From: CAYPAV01 sp964408805
GTDB taxonomy: Bacteria; Pseudomonadota; Alphaproteobacteria; UBA8366
Assembly (NCBI GenBank): GCA_964408805.1
Contig: CAYPAV010000001.1
Location: forward strand, 558,001-622,000
Direction: 5' to 3'
DNA length: 64,000 nucleotides
Shown here: positions 42,665 through 51,952 of the stretch, piece after piece
Numbering within the stretch: position 1 is the stretch's first letter
How the letters are laid out: each line of letters opens with the position of its first letter
Translations under genes and position numbers: made by a program
Notes under the pieces: model-generated
The model's database searches: none
Told to the model about the DNA's origin: nothing
What the model saw: the letters and a program-made list of their open reading frames with translations, nothing else

Positions 42665-44004
42665 TGCGTAAATACCTGATGGGCTCTGCCCTGGCTTTGA
42701 CGATCGTCGCCATAATGGCGTCATCGTCCGTTGCCGCCGAAAAGGACCGGTCGGAAACCTATCGGCTGCTCGAACTTTTCGGCGACGTATTCGAACGGGT
42801 TCGATCGTCCTATGTGGAGGAAGTTTCCGACGAGGAACTGATCGAGGCCGCGGTGCGCGGCATGCTGGCCGATCTCGACCCCCATTCGGCCTTCCTGAAC
42901 CGCAAGAGTTTCCGCGACATGCAGGTTCAGACGAAGGGCGAGTTCGGCGGTCTCGGGATCGAGGTGACGATGGAGGGCGGCTACGTCAAGGTGGTCTCGC
43001 CGATCGACGATACGCCTGCCTTTCGTGCCGGGCTCCAGGCCGGCGATTTGATCACCCATCTCGACGGCGAGCATGTCCAGGGGCTGACCTTGAGCCAAGC
43101 GGTCGAGCGGATGCGCGGCCCGATCAACAGCGACATCACCTTGAAGATCCGACGGGACGCGAAAAGCTTCGACGTGACGATCACCCGCGACAAGATCCGT
43201 ATCCGATCGGTGCGGAATCGGTTCGAGGGGGATATCGGCTATATCCGCATCACCAATTTCAGCGAGCAGACCGAGAAAGGCTTGGTTCGCGTCATCGAGA
43301 AGATACGCGCGAAACTCGGCGACAAGCTTGTCGGTTATGTCCTCGATTTGCGCAACAACCCGGGCGGTCTCTTGGATCAGGCGGTGTTGGTCGCCGATAC
43401 CTTCCTCGAGAAGGGCGAGATCGTCTCGACGCGCGGGCGCGACAAGGACAACGCGCAGCGCTTTCACGCGACACCCGGCGACGCGACGGGTGGATTGCCG
43501 GTGGTCGTATTGATCAATGCCGGGTCGGCTTCGGCCTCCGAGATCGTGGCCGGCGCCCTGCAGGATCATCGCCGGGCGGTCATTCTCGGCACCAAATCCT
43601 TCGGCAAGGGTTCGGTGCAGACGATTATCCCGATCGGGCGCAATGGCGCGATCAAATTGACCACTCAGCGTTATTACACGCCCTCCGGACGCTCGATCCA
43701 GGCAGAAGGGATTAATCCCGATATCGCGGTCAAACAGGTTCGGATCGAGACGAGTTCCGCACAGCGCCGAAATCGACGCCACGAAGCGGATCTTCGCGGC
43801 GCGCTGAAAAACAAACAACGGTCCCCAAATGGCAAGAACGGCAAAGACAAGAACGGCAAAGGCAAGACGAATTCAAAGCCGAAGCCCAACTCACCCGTGG
43901 CGAAAGTGCCCGACAAACCGAAGAAGCCGCTCGATTTTCAGCTGTCGCGCGCGCTTGATCTGTTGCGCGGGATCGCCCTCTATCGTAATCGCATCGTGAA
44001 CTAG
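42661..44004 (+). CDS. ctpA: C-terminal processing peptidase, S41 family
   Basis: A 447-residue periplasmic serine protease. It has a signal sequence (residues 2-26), a PDZ domain (about 90-170, FGGLGIEVTMEGGYVKVVSPI) and the S41 catalytic domain with YIRITNFSE, LDLRNNPGGLLDQAV, the nucleophile region NAGSASASEIVAGALQDH and the Lys of GTKSFGKGSVQT. The tail carries a Lys/Asn/Pro-rich low-complexity insert (about 385-425) of the kind found in cell-wall-associated Ctp proteases. It is cotranslated with the EnvC-like gene (ATGATG overlap); both act in peptidoglycan turnover. Confidence 0.94.
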   Translation: MMRKYLMGSALALTIVAIMASSSVAAEKDRSETYRLLELFGDVFERVRSSYVEEVSDEELIEAAVRGMLADLDPHSAFLNRKSFRDMQVQTKGEFGGLGIEVTMEGGYVKVVSPIDDTPAFRAGLQAGDLITHLDGEHVQGLTLSQAVERMRGPINSDITLKIRRDAKSFDVTITRDKIRIRSVRNRFEGDIGYIRITNFSEQTEKGLVRVIEKIRAKLGDKLVGYVLDLRNNPGGLLDQAVLVADTFLEKGEIVSTRGRDKDNAQRFHATPGDATGGLPVVVLINAGSASASEIVAGALQDHRRAVILGTKSFGKGSVQTIIPIGRNGAIKLTTQRYYTPSGRSIQAEGINPDIAVKQVRIETSSAQRRNRRHEADLRGALKNKQRSPNGKNGKDKNGKGKTNSKPKPNSPVAKVPDKPKKPLDFQLSRALDLLRGIALYRNRIVN

Positions 44005-44020
44005 CAACGGTTGGTGACGA

Positions 44021-45310
44021 TTGGCTCTCAAGCTTCCGTCTTTCGGCAAGGGTAACGCCGGCGGGGTCGACGACGACTTCGACGATGACGATTTCGCAGC
44101 ACCTTCTGGTGGCGGCTCCGGTGTGAATTTGCCTTGGATCCTGCTGGCCGCGGGCTGGGGCGGGAGCTTCCTGGCGATCAGCGGGCTGGTGCTCTACCTC
44201 TGGCTTGCCAGCGACAGCATCATGGACGAGGTCAAGGCGCAGCGTCCGCAAGTGACGATCAAGGTGGTGCCGAAACGTCGACCGGCGCAGGCCGCCAAAC
44301 GCACGCCGCCGCCGAAAAGCGATGCCGCGCCGAAATCCGACACGGCGGCCAAGACCGACGCAGATGCGGATTCCGATGCCGCCACGACCGGTGGCGAGTC
44401 CGGCGAAGGCGAAACCGCCGGAACCGCAGCCGGCGCGGACACGCCCGAAAAATCGGATGCCGCCGGCAAGGCCGACCCGGCGGCCGCGGAAAAGGCGGCA
44501 ACGCTTCATCCCCATCCCGATCCCGAGCTGATCGAGGAGACGGAGCAGGGTCTCCTGCCGAAAGTCGACGGCGCGGGACGTCAGCCCTGGCGGGTCTATT
44601 CGCGGCCGTTCAATGCCTTGGACAAACGCAAGCGGATCGCCGTCGTGATGCTGCAAATGGGCCTGTCGCCCAAGCAGACGCAGAACGCCATAAACGATCT
44701 GCCGGGCGCGGTGACACTTGGCTTCGCACCCTATGCGCGGGGACTCGAGGATTGGATCAAGCAGGCGCGGGACAGCGGCCACGAGGTCCTGATCGGGTTG
44801 CCGATGGAACCTCGGGAATATCCGAGCAACGATCCGGGCCCGAATGGTCTGCTGACCCGCAATACCGTCGAGGAAAACGTGAAGCGGCTCAATTGGACAC
44901 TGAGCCGCGTCACGGGTTATGTCGGCGTCTTCAACCTCATGGGCGCGAAGTTCACCGCCAATCGGAAAGCGCTGACACCGGTCTTCAAACAATTGGGGGC
45001 AAGGGGGCTCTTGATGCTCGATACCCGCGCCTCGGCCTTCACTCTAAGCGGTGCCGTCGCCCAGGAAGTGGGTCTGCCCTTCGCGCTGATGGACAGCTCA
45101 CCCGACAGCGAGCCGAACCGCGGTGCCATCGATCGCGAACTCGCCAAGGTCATCGAGACGGCGGAAAAGAAAGGCCGCGCCGTCGCCATCCTGAAACCCT
45201 ATCCGATCACGCTGTTGCGCCTGAAGCGTTGGATCAAGCGGCTTGATGCCAAGAAACTCATTTTGGCGCCGCTGTCGGCGGTGGTCGTCAGACCCAAGCC
45301 GAAAGGGTGA
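44021..45310 (+). CDS. Divergent polysaccharide deacetylase family protein (YibQ-like)
   Basis: A 429-residue protein from TTG 44021. It has a cytoplasmic acidic stretch (VDDDFDDDDF), one membrane helix (about 38-62), an Ala/Lys/Pro/Asp-rich periplasmic linker (about 75-165) and a deacetylase-like (beta/alpha) domain with IAVVMLQMGLSPKQTQNAINDLPGAVTLGFAPYA, VLIGLPMEPREYPSNDPGP and LDTRAS. The first motif normally reads IAIVIDDLG; here the metal-binding Asp pair is replaced by LQM, so catalysis is doubtful. It sits between ctpA and rppH, the usual alphaproteobacterial order. Confidence 0.88.
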   Translation: MALKLPSFGKGNAGGVDDDFDDDDFAAPSGGGSGVNLPWILLAAGWGGSFLAISGLVLYLWLASDSIMDEVKAQRPQVTIKVVPKRRPAQAAKRTPPPKSDAAPKSDTAAKTDADADSDAATTGGESGEGETAGTAAGADTPEKSDAAGKADPAAAEKAATLHPHPDPELIEETEQGLLPKVDGAGRQPWRVYSRPFNALDKRKRIAVVMLQMGLSPKQTQNAINDLPGAVTLGFAPYARGLEDWIKQARDSGHEVLIGLPMEPREYPSNDPGPNGLLTRNTVEENVKRLNWTLSRVTGYVGVFNLMGAKFTANRKALTPVFKQLGARGLLMLDTRASAFTLSGAVAQEVGLPFALMDSSPDSEPNRGAIDRELAKVIETAEKKGRAVAILKPYPITLLRLKRWIKRLDAKKLILAPLSAVVVRPKPKG

Positions 45311-45804
45311 AGATGACGGAGGATACCCGGCCCTTTCGCCCCTGCGCCGGCATATTGTTGCTGAATCGCGACGGCAAGGTCTTCGTCGGCACCCGGCTCG
45401 ACCTGGAGGGCGACCATTGGCAGATGCCGCAGGGTGGTATCGACGACGGCGAGACGCCGCGTGCGGCGGCCTTGCGGGAGCTTGAGGAGGAAATCGGCAC
45501 CGCGAAGGCGGAAATCATCGCCGAGTATGAGAACTGGATAGATTACCGGCTGCCCGACGAACTTTCCCGGCGCGTTTGGAAGGGACGCTATCAGGGTCAG
45601 CGCCAGCGTTGGTTCGCGCTCCGCTTCCTCGGCGAGGACGGCGATATCGACCTCGATACCGAACACCCCGAATTCAAGGACTGGAAATGGGCCGATATCG
45701 AGGATCTGCCGGAACTCGCGGTCCCTTTCAAGCGGGAGTCCTATGCCGAAATCCGCGATGCGTTCCGGGATATAGCCCGTGCCCTCGTCGACGATGCCGA
45801 TTGA
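45307..45804 (+). CDS. rppH: RNA pyrophosphohydrolase
   Basis: A 165-residue Nudix enzyme that removes pyrophosphate from 5'-triphosphate RNA and triggers decay, or degrades dinucleoside polyphosphates. The full Nudix box is visible (GGIDDGETPRAAALRELEEEIGT, residues 44-66), with the RppH-specific WQMPQGG before it and YDLPxxL-like YRLPDELSRRVWKGRYQGQRQRWFALRF after it. The start is GTG 45307, overlapping the previous stop, or ATG 45313. Confidence 0.93.
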   Translation: MKMTEDTRPFRPCAGILLLNRDGKVFVGTRLDLEGDHWQMPQGGIDDGETPRAAALRELEEEIGTAKAEIIAEYENWIDYRLPDELSRRVWKGRYQGQRQRWFALRFLGEDGDIDLDTEHPEFKDWKWADIEDLPELAVPFKRESYAEIRDAFRDIARALVDDAD

Positions 45805-45883
45805 CTCCCGCTTGCGAAATAAGCTAACGTTGACAAGTGCGCGATCCTAGCGGCGGCGTCTGACCCGCCTGCTGGGATTTTTT

Positions 45884-46951
45884 ATGGACATCGGTCGAAA
45901 AGACCAATGTCATGGAGTGGCTGAGTTGATTGCAGAAGGCACATCGGCTCCAGTTGTCGGTTCGGGTGCGAACGCCTTGGTGGCGTTGCGGGCCCTTGCG
46001 CGCGACTCCGATACCGCGCGCGCCGTGGAACCCGCAGCCTCGCAGACCGAAAACCCCGAGCCTCGCCAAGACGATTCCTCCGCCCTCGGCGCGCTGAAGA
46101 CGCCGCTCAGTGTGCGCAACGTCATGGCGACCCAGGGTGTCGCCAGCGCGGAGGTCGAGCGGCCCCGCGCCAAGTCCGAGGATCCGATCAATTCCGAGCG
46201 TTCATTGAACGCGCCGCTCGATCCGGGCGACGTTTCCGAGAGCCGGAATGTTGCGCGTGAAGGGGCGCGGATGGCCGGCAACGAGACGCCGTCCGCGACC
46301 GAGGAAACGGTCCAGAAGGCTTCCGCTTCGGGCCCCAAGATCGTGCATGACGAAGCGGCGAAGGGTCCCGACGGATTGACCGAGGAAGAGCATCGCCATG
46401 TCCAGGAACTGAAGCGGCGCGACCGCGAGGTACACGCCCATGAGCAGGCGCATGCCGCGGCTGGCGGACCCTTCGTCAGCGCGCCGCGCTTCCGCTTCGT
46501 GCGCGGACCGGATGGCGGGTTCTATGCCGCCTCGGGCGAGGTTTCGATCGACACCACGCCGGTGCCGAACAATCCGCGCGCGACCATCCAGAAGATGCAG
46601 ATGGTCAAGCGAGCGGCTCTCGCGCCGCAACAGCCGTCGGCCCAGGACAGGCGGGTGGCGGCCGAGGCGGAGCGCAAAATCATCACCGCGCGTCAACAGC
46701 TGCGCGAAGAGGAAGCAGAGACCCAGAAGGACGCGCAGGCGACCGCGGAGGCGACCGCGGCCGAGCAGCGTGGCGACACGAAATCCATCAATCGAGAGCA
46801 GGATCCGGTCTTCGATCCGGTTGCGCGCTTCCGTGTCGCGATCGGCGGGACAGGTGCCGCCCCCGGCACCGGTCTCGCGGGGCCAGGTGACGTGGATGTC
46901 GATGCCTCGGATGCGATCGATGCCCGGCAACTGTTCGGTCTGGTGGCCTGA
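45884..46951 (+). CDS. Putative metalloprotease, SprA-related / CJM1_0395 family
   Basis: A 355-residue protein. The first 150 residues are low-complexity (Ala, Glu, Pro, Arg). The conserved core has LTEEEHRHVQELKRRDREVHAHEQAHAAAGG with an HEXXH zinc motif (HEQAH, residues 186-190), then RGPDGGFYAASGEVSIDTTPVPNNPRATI, typical of the SprA-related family of putative metallopeptidases. A coiled-coil follows (about 245-300). No substrate is known. No signal peptide is obvious. The start at 45884 is tentative, as the ribosome-binding site is poor. Confidence 0.75.
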   Translation: MDIGRKDQCHGVAELIAEGTSAPVVGSGANALVALRALARDSDTARAVEPAASQTENPEPRQDDSSALGALKTPLSVRNVMATQGVASAEVERPRAKSEDPINSERSLNAPLDPGDVSESRNVAREGARMAGNETPSATEETVQKASASGPKIVHDEAAKGPDGLTEEEHRHVQELKRRDREVHAHEQAHAAAGGPFVSAPRFRFVRGPDGGFYAASGEVSIDTTPVPNNPRATIQKMQMVKRAALAPQQPSAQDRRVAAEAERKIITARQQLREEEAETQKDAQATAEATAAEQRGDTKSINREQDPVFDPVARFRVAIGGTGAAPGTGLAGPGDVDVDASDAIDARQLFGLVA

Positions 46952-47144
46952 GCGGCTAGATTTCCGTGGCCCTTCACCGCGATGAAGACCCCTATATCTA
47001 GTTAAATTATCGACCTGGGCCACAAAACTTTGTTGTCACGGGCGATCGATTGCGGTTAAAAAGAAGGCGTCGGGACCATGTTCCATACTCGCGTCGGTCA
47101 AAAGACCGTCGTCGAGGTGGGCAGGAACAGGCCCGACGCCCTCG

Positions 47145-47160
47145 GAAGCCGTACGGCTTC
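47145..47160. repeat. 16-bp perfect palindrome
   Basis: GAAGCCGTACGGCTTC reads the same on both strands and would form a 6-bp stem with a GTAC tetraloop in RNA. It lies in the unexplained 1.5 kb region. Confidence 0.6.
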
Positions 47161-47269
47161 GGGTTCGCGAAACAGGCCCTTCCCCCCTATCGACGCCGCA
47201 GGCACCCTGGCAGAAGCACTGCCGGTCGATGTGGGGCGGGGAGGCGCTTCCAAGGAACCGACCTACCCC

Positions 47270-47288
47270 ATCGAAGTTCGCAACGGCG
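47270..47288 (+). repeat. Imperfect 19-bp direct repeat, copy 1
   Basis: ATCGAAGTTCGCAACGGCG; copy 2 at 47693-47711 differs at two positions. The copies are 423 bp apart within the unexplained region. Confidence 0.5.
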
Positions 47289-47692
47289 TTGGTCGCCGGT
47301 CGGTTGGGTCGACACGCAGCGCTCCGATCGGAGTTGCGCGCCGAACGCGAGACGGTCCACCCGAGAGCGGCGCCGTCTCCGCCGATCCACCGGGCACAGG
47401 GAGATACCGGCGGCATCGCGGAACCGACTGCGGCTATCCCGTCCAGCGGGCCCAGCCTCCGAGGAGGTCCCTATGGGCCCAGGGTGGCGGCGATTCCGAG
47501 GAACCGCCTCCGGCCCCGTCACCCCCTCCCGTCGCAAGCGACGCGAGACGGCGGGAAAGGAACGCCAATCGACCCGTTCGTTCCATCCGAAAGCGGCCTC
47601 CCGAGAGAACCGCCTCGGGCCGGGGATGCGCCGAGGCACATCCGATCCGGCTGGCCCCATCCGAGGACAAGGCCCGGAACGCCGGCCCGTCG

Positions 47693-47711
47693 ATCGAAAT
47701 TCGCAAGGGCG
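47693..47711 (+). repeat. Imperfect 19-bp direct repeat, copy 2
   Basis: ATCGAAATTCGCAAGGGCG, 17 of 19 bases identical to the copy at 47270-47288. Confidence 0.5.
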
Positions 47712-47944
47712 AGCCCCGATGAATTCCGCCGCCGCCGCCCGACCAGCGGGCGCCGGCGCCATCCCCATCGGCAGCCGCGCGTAACGGCCCGCCGGATGGG
47801 TCCGGCCGACGGTGCGTCCTACGGCTCCCGCGGTTCCACCGACCGAGGCCGGCTGGCCGCGATTGCGTCGGACGCGCCGACGATACGAACTCCTGATTGG
47901 CGGTGACGATCAACCCGCGAGGGCGCCCCGTCGCCGCCGGAGCC

Positions 47945-47976
47945 GGGTCCCTTTGGTCGCGAGACCTCCGGGACCC
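47945..47976. ncRNA. Compound hairpin with GNRA tetraloop, part of a possible structured RNA
   Basis: GGGTCCC (47945-47951) pairs with GGGACCC (47970-47976). Inside, after a symmetric 3 x 3 internal loop, GGTC (47955-47958) pairs with GACC (47963-47966) around the tetraloop GCGA. This is the neatest of a series of hairpins in the region. Whether it is transcribed is unknown. Confidence 0.35.
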
Positions 47977-48133
47977 TCGAAGGTTCTTGGCTGGTCGGGC
48001 GGATCGACCGGTCCGAAAACCAATCGCCGTCTCGGCCCTCCTCGAAACCTTCGACGCATTCGCTTACCACCATCCATGCTGGTGGGGTATCGTGGGCGGG
48101 TCTATTGGAATGTTTCGCGGATCGGAAAAAAAC

Positions 48134-48194
48134 TGTGCATAAGAAGTCCAACCTCGCACATTGGGCACACAATTTTTCCACATTCTTTTCCACA
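48134..48194. promoter_or_regulatory. Cluster of three DnaA-box-like 9-mers in AT-rich DNA
   Basis: TGTGCATAA (48134-48142, reverse orientation) and two copies of TTTTCCACA (48174-48182 and 48186-48194, 3 bp apart) each differ by one base from the DnaA box TTATCCACA. They lie in the only AT-rich part of the non-coding region. Confidence 0.35.
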
Positions 48195-48375
48195 ATGGCG
48201 TTGATTCAAGGTGTTAGCGGCGTGCTGGCTCCTTGTTGGCGGACCTCCTAGTGGGCCTCGGTCACGCATAAATGCACCCACGGAGGCGCCCGGGGGACTT
48301 GTCGGCGCCTTGAGAGGGCGACTCGGGACAAATCTTTCCACGATGACTGGTCAATGGACGCGCCCGGCGCGGCAT

Positions 48376-48404
48376 TTGACTATATAAGTAAAGCGGGCTA
48401 AGCC
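48376..48404 (+). promoter_or_regulatory. Candidate sdh promoter
   Basis: TTGACT (48376-48381) is followed by a 17-bp AT-rich spacer and TAAGCC (48399-48404), about 90 bp before sdhC. The -35 is good and the -10 weak. The location is right for the sdhCDAB operon, which has no other obvious promoter. Confidence 0.35.
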
Positions 48405-48495
48405 AGAAACACGGTGTTTCGGTCGCGATTCATCATGGGCGTGCTCCGGGGTGATATCGACCGCGACGTAACCGGGGGCAATGGACGAGGGTCAG

Positions 48496-48891
48496 ATGTC
48501 GACACATGAAAGACCGCTGTCGCCGCATCTCCAAATCTACAAGTGGGAATGGACGATGCTGCTGTCGATCCTGCATCGAGCGACCGGCGTGGCGCTCGCG
48601 GTGGGGACGTTGTTGCTTGTCGGGTGGCTGCTGGCACTCGCCGAAGGGGCCGACCGCTACGGTGCCTATCAGGCCTTCATCGGGTCGTGGTTCGGCCGTC
48701 TGCTTCTCTTCGGCTGGACCGGATCGTTGTTCTATCACCTCTGCAACGGGATTCGCCATCTCGTCTGGGATACCGGCCGCGGCTACGAACTGCCGACGGC
48801 GGCGGCCTCGGGCTATATCGTGCTGGCGGGCTCGATCGCGCTGACGGTCATCGCCTGGATTTGGGCCTATTCTACCGTGGGAGCGATGTGA
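48496..48891 (+). CDS. sdhC: Succinate dehydrogenase cytochrome b556 subunit
   Basis: A 131-residue inner-membrane subunit with three helices. The family pattern is clear: RPLSPHLQIYKWEWTMLLSILHRATGVAL (start of helix I with the quinone-site Ser/Arg) and FYHLCNGIRHLVWDTG, whose His residues include the haem ligand. ATG 48496 is preferred because GAGG lies 5-9 bases upstream; ATG 48481 is in frame too. Its stop shares a base with the sdhD start (TGATG). Confidence 0.94.
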   Translation: MSTHERPLSPHLQIYKWEWTMLLSILHRATGVALAVGTLLLVGWLLALAEGADRYGAYQAFIGSWFGRLLLFGWTGSLFYHLCNGIRHLVWDTGRGYELPTAAASGYIVLAGSIALTVIAWIWAYSTVGAM

Positions 48892-49271
48892 TGAGCCTGC
48901 AATCTCCGATCGGCCGGGTTCGCGGGCTTGGATCCGCGAAGAACGGAACGCATCATTGGTGGGTCCAGCGCATTACCGCGGTAGCGCTTGTGCCGCTTTG
49001 TCTTTGGTTCGTCGTCGGTCTGATCTCCCTGACCGGCGCCGATTACGCATCGGCGACGACCTGGATCAGATCGCCCTTCAATTCCGTGCTGCTGTTGTTG
49101 TTGATCGTCGCGATGTTCCATCACTCGCAGTTGGGACTTCAGGTCGTCATCGAGGATTACGTCCATCACGAGGGCGCCAAGCTCGTCCTGATGATCGGAC
49201 AGAAGCTGTTGAACTTCGCGCTTGCCGTCGCCGCGGCCTTCGCGGTGCTCAAGATCGCGCTGGGAGGGTAA
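48891..49271 (+). CDS. sdhD: Succinate dehydrogenase hydrophobic membrane anchor subunit
   Basis: A 126-residue three-helix subunit that with SdhC holds haem b and the ubiquinone site. Landmarks are [18 protein letters not shown] (helix I) and [23 protein letters not shown], which carries the haem His and the quinone-binding Asp-Tyr. It follows sdhC with a 1-bp overlap and precedes sdhA by 4 bp. Confidence 0.93.
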   Translation: MSLQSPIGRVRGLGSAKNGTHHWWVQRITAVALVPLCLWFVVGLISLTGADYASATTWIRSPFNSVLLLLLIVAMFHHSQLGLQVVIEDYVHHEGAKLVLMIGQKLLNFALAVAAAFAVLKIALGG

Positions 49272-49275
49272 CGGG

Positions 49276-51063
49276 ATGGCCGAGGGATACACGATCATCG
49301 ATCATGCCTACGACGTTGTCGTCGTCGGGGCCGGGGGTGCTGGATTGCGCGCAACGGTCGGGTTGGCCGAGGCGGGGCTGAAGACCGCCTGCGTCACCAA
49401 GGTTTTCCCCACGCGAAGCCATACGGTGGCCGCCCAGGGCGGCGTTTCGGCCGCGCTCGGCAATATGGGCGAGGACGACTGGCGCTGGCACATGTATGAC
49501 ACGGTCAAGGGCTCGGACTGGCTCGGCGATCAGGACTCGATCGAATATATGTGCCGCGAGGCGATGCCGGCGATTGTCGAGTTGGAACATTACGGCGTGC
49601 CCTTCAGCCGCACGGAGGAGGGCAAGATCTATCAGCGCCCCTTCGGCGGCATGACCACGAATTACGGCGAGGGCATCGCCCAACGGACCTGTGCCGCGGC
49701 CGATCGCACCGGCCATGCCATGCTGCACGCGCTCTACCAGCAGTCGCTCAAGCACAAGGTCGAGTTCTTCATCGAGTATTTCGCGACCGACCTGATCATG
49801 GATGACGACGGTACGTGCCGCGGCATTATTGCGTGGGATCTCGACGACGGCACCATCCACCGGTTTGCCGCCAAGATGGTGATCCTGGCGACGGGCGGTT
49901 ATGGGCGGGCCTATTTCTCCTGTACCTCGGCGCATACCTGCACCGGGGACGGCGGCGGCATGGTGCTCCGCGCCGGCTTGCCGTTGCAGGATATGGAGTT
50001 CGTGCAGTTCCATCCGACCGGCATTTATGGTTCGGGCTGTCTGATCACCGAGGGATCGCGCGGCGAGGGCGGTTATCTGACCAATTCCGAGGGCGAACGC
50101 TTCATGGAGCGCTACGCCCCCTCGGCGAAGGACCTGGCGTCCCGCGATGTGGTCAGCCGCTCCATGACCATCGAGATCCGGGAAGGCCGCGGTGTCGGCG
50201 GCGAAAACGACCATATCCATCTCCACCTGGAGCATCTCGACCCGGCGGTGGTCGAGGAGCGTTTGCCGGGCATCTCCGAGACGGCGCGGATCTTCGCCGG
50301 CGTCGACGTGAACAAGGAGCCAATCCCGGTCATTCCGACTTGCCACTACAACATGGGCGGCATCCCGACCAACTATCGAGGCGAGGTGCTGAACAAATCC
50401 AACGGAATCGAATCGGTCGTGCCGGGCCTGATGGCGATCGGCGAGGCGGCTTGCGTGTCGGTTCACGGCGCCAATCGCCTGGGTTCGAATTCACTCCTCG
50501 ATCTGGTCGTCTTCGGCCGTTCGGCCTCGGCCCATTGCGCCGAGGCGGTCGATGCCGAGACGGCCGTTCCGGCTCTGCCGGAAGGCGGCGGCGACCAGTC
50601 GCTCGACCGGCTCGACAAGGCGCGGCATGCCAAGGGCGGTCTGCCGACGGCCGATCTCCGACTCGAAATGCAACGTGTGATGCAGAACAATTGCGCGGTA
50701 TTCCGCACCGGCGAGGTTCTGAATCAGGGCGTCGATCTGATGCAGCAGGCGATGTCGAAGCGGGGCGATATCGGGGTTTCCGATCGCTCGATGGTCTGGA
50801 ATTCGGATCTGGTCGAGACGCTGGAACTCGAGAATCTGCTCTCGCAGGCGATGGTCACCATCAAGTCGGCGGCGCTCCGCGAGGAATCCCGAGGTGCCCA
50901 TGCGCGCGAGGACTTCCCGGACCGCGACGACGAGACCTGGATGAAGCACTCGCTCGCCTGGTGCGACGATGCCGGCGATATCCGGGTCGACTACCGTCCG
51001 GTCGTCATGGAGACCCTGACCAACGATGTTCAAGTCTTCCCGCCCAAGGCGCGGGTCTATTGA
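49276..51063 (+). CDS. sdhA: Succinate dehydrogenase flavoprotein subunit
   Basis: A 595-residue catalytic subunit of complex II oxidising succinate to fumarate. It has the FAD dinucleotide motif [20 protein letters not shown], the covalent-FAD histidine in [18 protein letters not shown], the capping-domain [21 protein letters not shown], active-site HLHLEHLD and [12 protein letters not shown], and the C-terminal [17 protein letters not shown]. All catalytic residues seem intact. It lies 11 bp before sdhB. Confidence 0.97.
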   Translation: MAEGYTIIDHAYDVVVVGAGGAGLRATVGLAEAGLKTACVTKVFPTRSHTVAAQGGVSAALGNMGEDDWRWHMYDTVKGSDWLGDQDSIEYMCREAMPAIVELEHYGVPFSRTEEGKIYQRPFGGMTTNYGEGIAQRTCAAADRTGHAMLHALYQQSLKHKVEFFIEYFATDLIMDDDGTCRGIIAWDLDDGTIHRFAAKMVILATGGYGRAYFSCTSAHTCTGDGGGMVLRAGLPLQDMEFVQFHPTGIYGSGCLITEGSRGEGGYLTNSEGERFMERYAPSAKDLASRDVVSRSMTIEIREGRGVGGENDHIHLHLEHLDPAVVEERLPGISETARIFAGVDVNKEPIPVIPTCHYNMGGIPTNYRGEVLNKSNGIESVVPGLMAIGEAACVSVHGANRLGSNSLLDLVVFGRSASAHCAEAVDAETAVPALPEGGGDQSLDRLDKARHAKGGLPTADLRLEMQRVMQNNCAVFRTGEVLNQGVDLMQQAMSKRGDIGVSDRSMVWNSDLVETLELENLLSQAMVTIKSAALREESRGAHAREDFPDRDDETWMKHSLAWCDDAGDIRVDYRPVVMETLTNDVQVFPPKARVY

Positions 51064-51074
51064 GGGGACGATAG

Positions 51075-51854
51075 ATGGTCGAATTCAACCTACCCGCCAA
51101 TTCCAAGGTCAAGAAGGGCAAGACCCACAAGGCGCCCGAGGGTGCGACGCGGGTCAAGAAGTTCAACATCTATCGCTGGAACGGCGACGATGGGGAGAAT
51201 CCGCGTCTCGATACCTTCGAGGTCGATCTCGACGATTGCGGGCCGATGGTTCTCGATGCGCTGATCAAGATCAAGAACGAGGTCGACGCGACGGTGACCT
51301 TCCGGCGCTCCTGCCGCGAGGGTGTTTGCGGGTCGTGCTCGATGAATATCGACGGCAATAATTCGCTGGCCTGTACGAGCTTCATCGACGACTGCAAGGG
51401 CGACGTCAATGTATATCCGCTGCCGCATTTGAATGTGGTGAAGGATCTCGTGCCGGATCTCTCGAATGCCTACGCCCAGCTCGCATCAATCGAGCCCTGG
51501 CTCAAGACCTCAGATTCAGCACCCGACCGCGAACGCCTGCAATCGCCCGACGAGCGCCGCGAGCTCGACGGACTTTACGAATGCATCCTTTGCTTCTCGT
51601 GCTCGACGAGCTGCCCGAGCTATTGGTGGAACGAGGATAAGTATCTCGGCCCGGCGGTCCTACTGCAGGCCTATCGATGGCTCGCCGACAGCCGCGATGA
51701 CCACACCGGCGAGCGGCTCGACGCGCTGGAGGATCCCTTTCGCCTCTATCGCTGCCACACCATCATGAACTGCACCAAGACCTGCCCGAAGAGCCTGAAC
51801 CCGGCCAAGGCGATCGGCGAAATAAAGAAAATGATGGTCGAACGGCAGGGTTGA
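51075..51854 (+). CDS. sdhB: Succinate dehydrogenase iron-sulfur subunit
   Basis: A 259-residue subunit that carries electrons from FAD to quinone. The [2Fe-2S] cysteines are in [16 protein letters not shown], and the [4Fe-4S]/[3Fe-4S] ligands in [17 protein letters not shown] and [22 protein letters not shown]. This is last in sdhCDAB. A short repeated GTTGAATTR motif follows the stop, but no clear terminator was seen. Confidence 0.97.
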   Translation: MVEFNLPANSKVKKGKTHKAPEGATRVKKFNIYRWNGDDGENPRLDTFEVDLDDCGPMVLDALIKIKNEVDATVTFRRSCREGVCGSCSMNIDGNNSLACTSFIDDCKGDVNVYPLPHLNVVKDLVPDLSNAYAQLASIEPWLKTSDSAPDRERLQSPDERRELDGLYECILCFSCSTSCPSYWWNEDKYLGPAVLLQAYRWLADSRDDHTGERLDALEDPFRLYRCHTIMNCTKTCPKSLNPAKAIGEIKKMMVERQG

Positions 51855-51952
51855 GGGTCGTTGGTCCCGTTGAATTAGTTGAATTGGGCCTTTCATGGGT
51901 CCGCCCGGCACTGTAGAAGGCCCCGCCCATTGAACGAACGGGAGTGGCCGCT

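Larger units (their letters stand above)
46952..48495. other. 1.5 kb region without a convincing gene; candidate structured RNA or replication/regulatory region
   Basis: GC-rich from 47040 to 48110, with open frames on several strands at once but none with a ribosome-binding site, known motif or sensible composition. Many local hairpins can be drawn, for example 47145-47160, 47209-47223, 47531-47542, 47612-47637, 47945-47976, 48067-48085 and 48284-48310. Short motifs recur: GAACCG followed by a pyrimidine-rich stretch at 47255, 47421, 47501 and 47607, and an imperfect 19-bp direct repeat. From 48120 to 48200 the sequence turns AT-rich with DnaA-box-like sites. A sdh promoter lies near the end. 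Confidence 0.45.

Noticed and set aside
47050..47906. Overlapping open frames on both strands in the gap before sdhC
   Set aside because: At least five mutually overlapping frames exist, all rich in Arg, Pro, Gly and Ser, without ribosome-binding sites or recognisable motifs. The lack of stops is explained by high GC. A protein cannot be fully excluded without a homology search.
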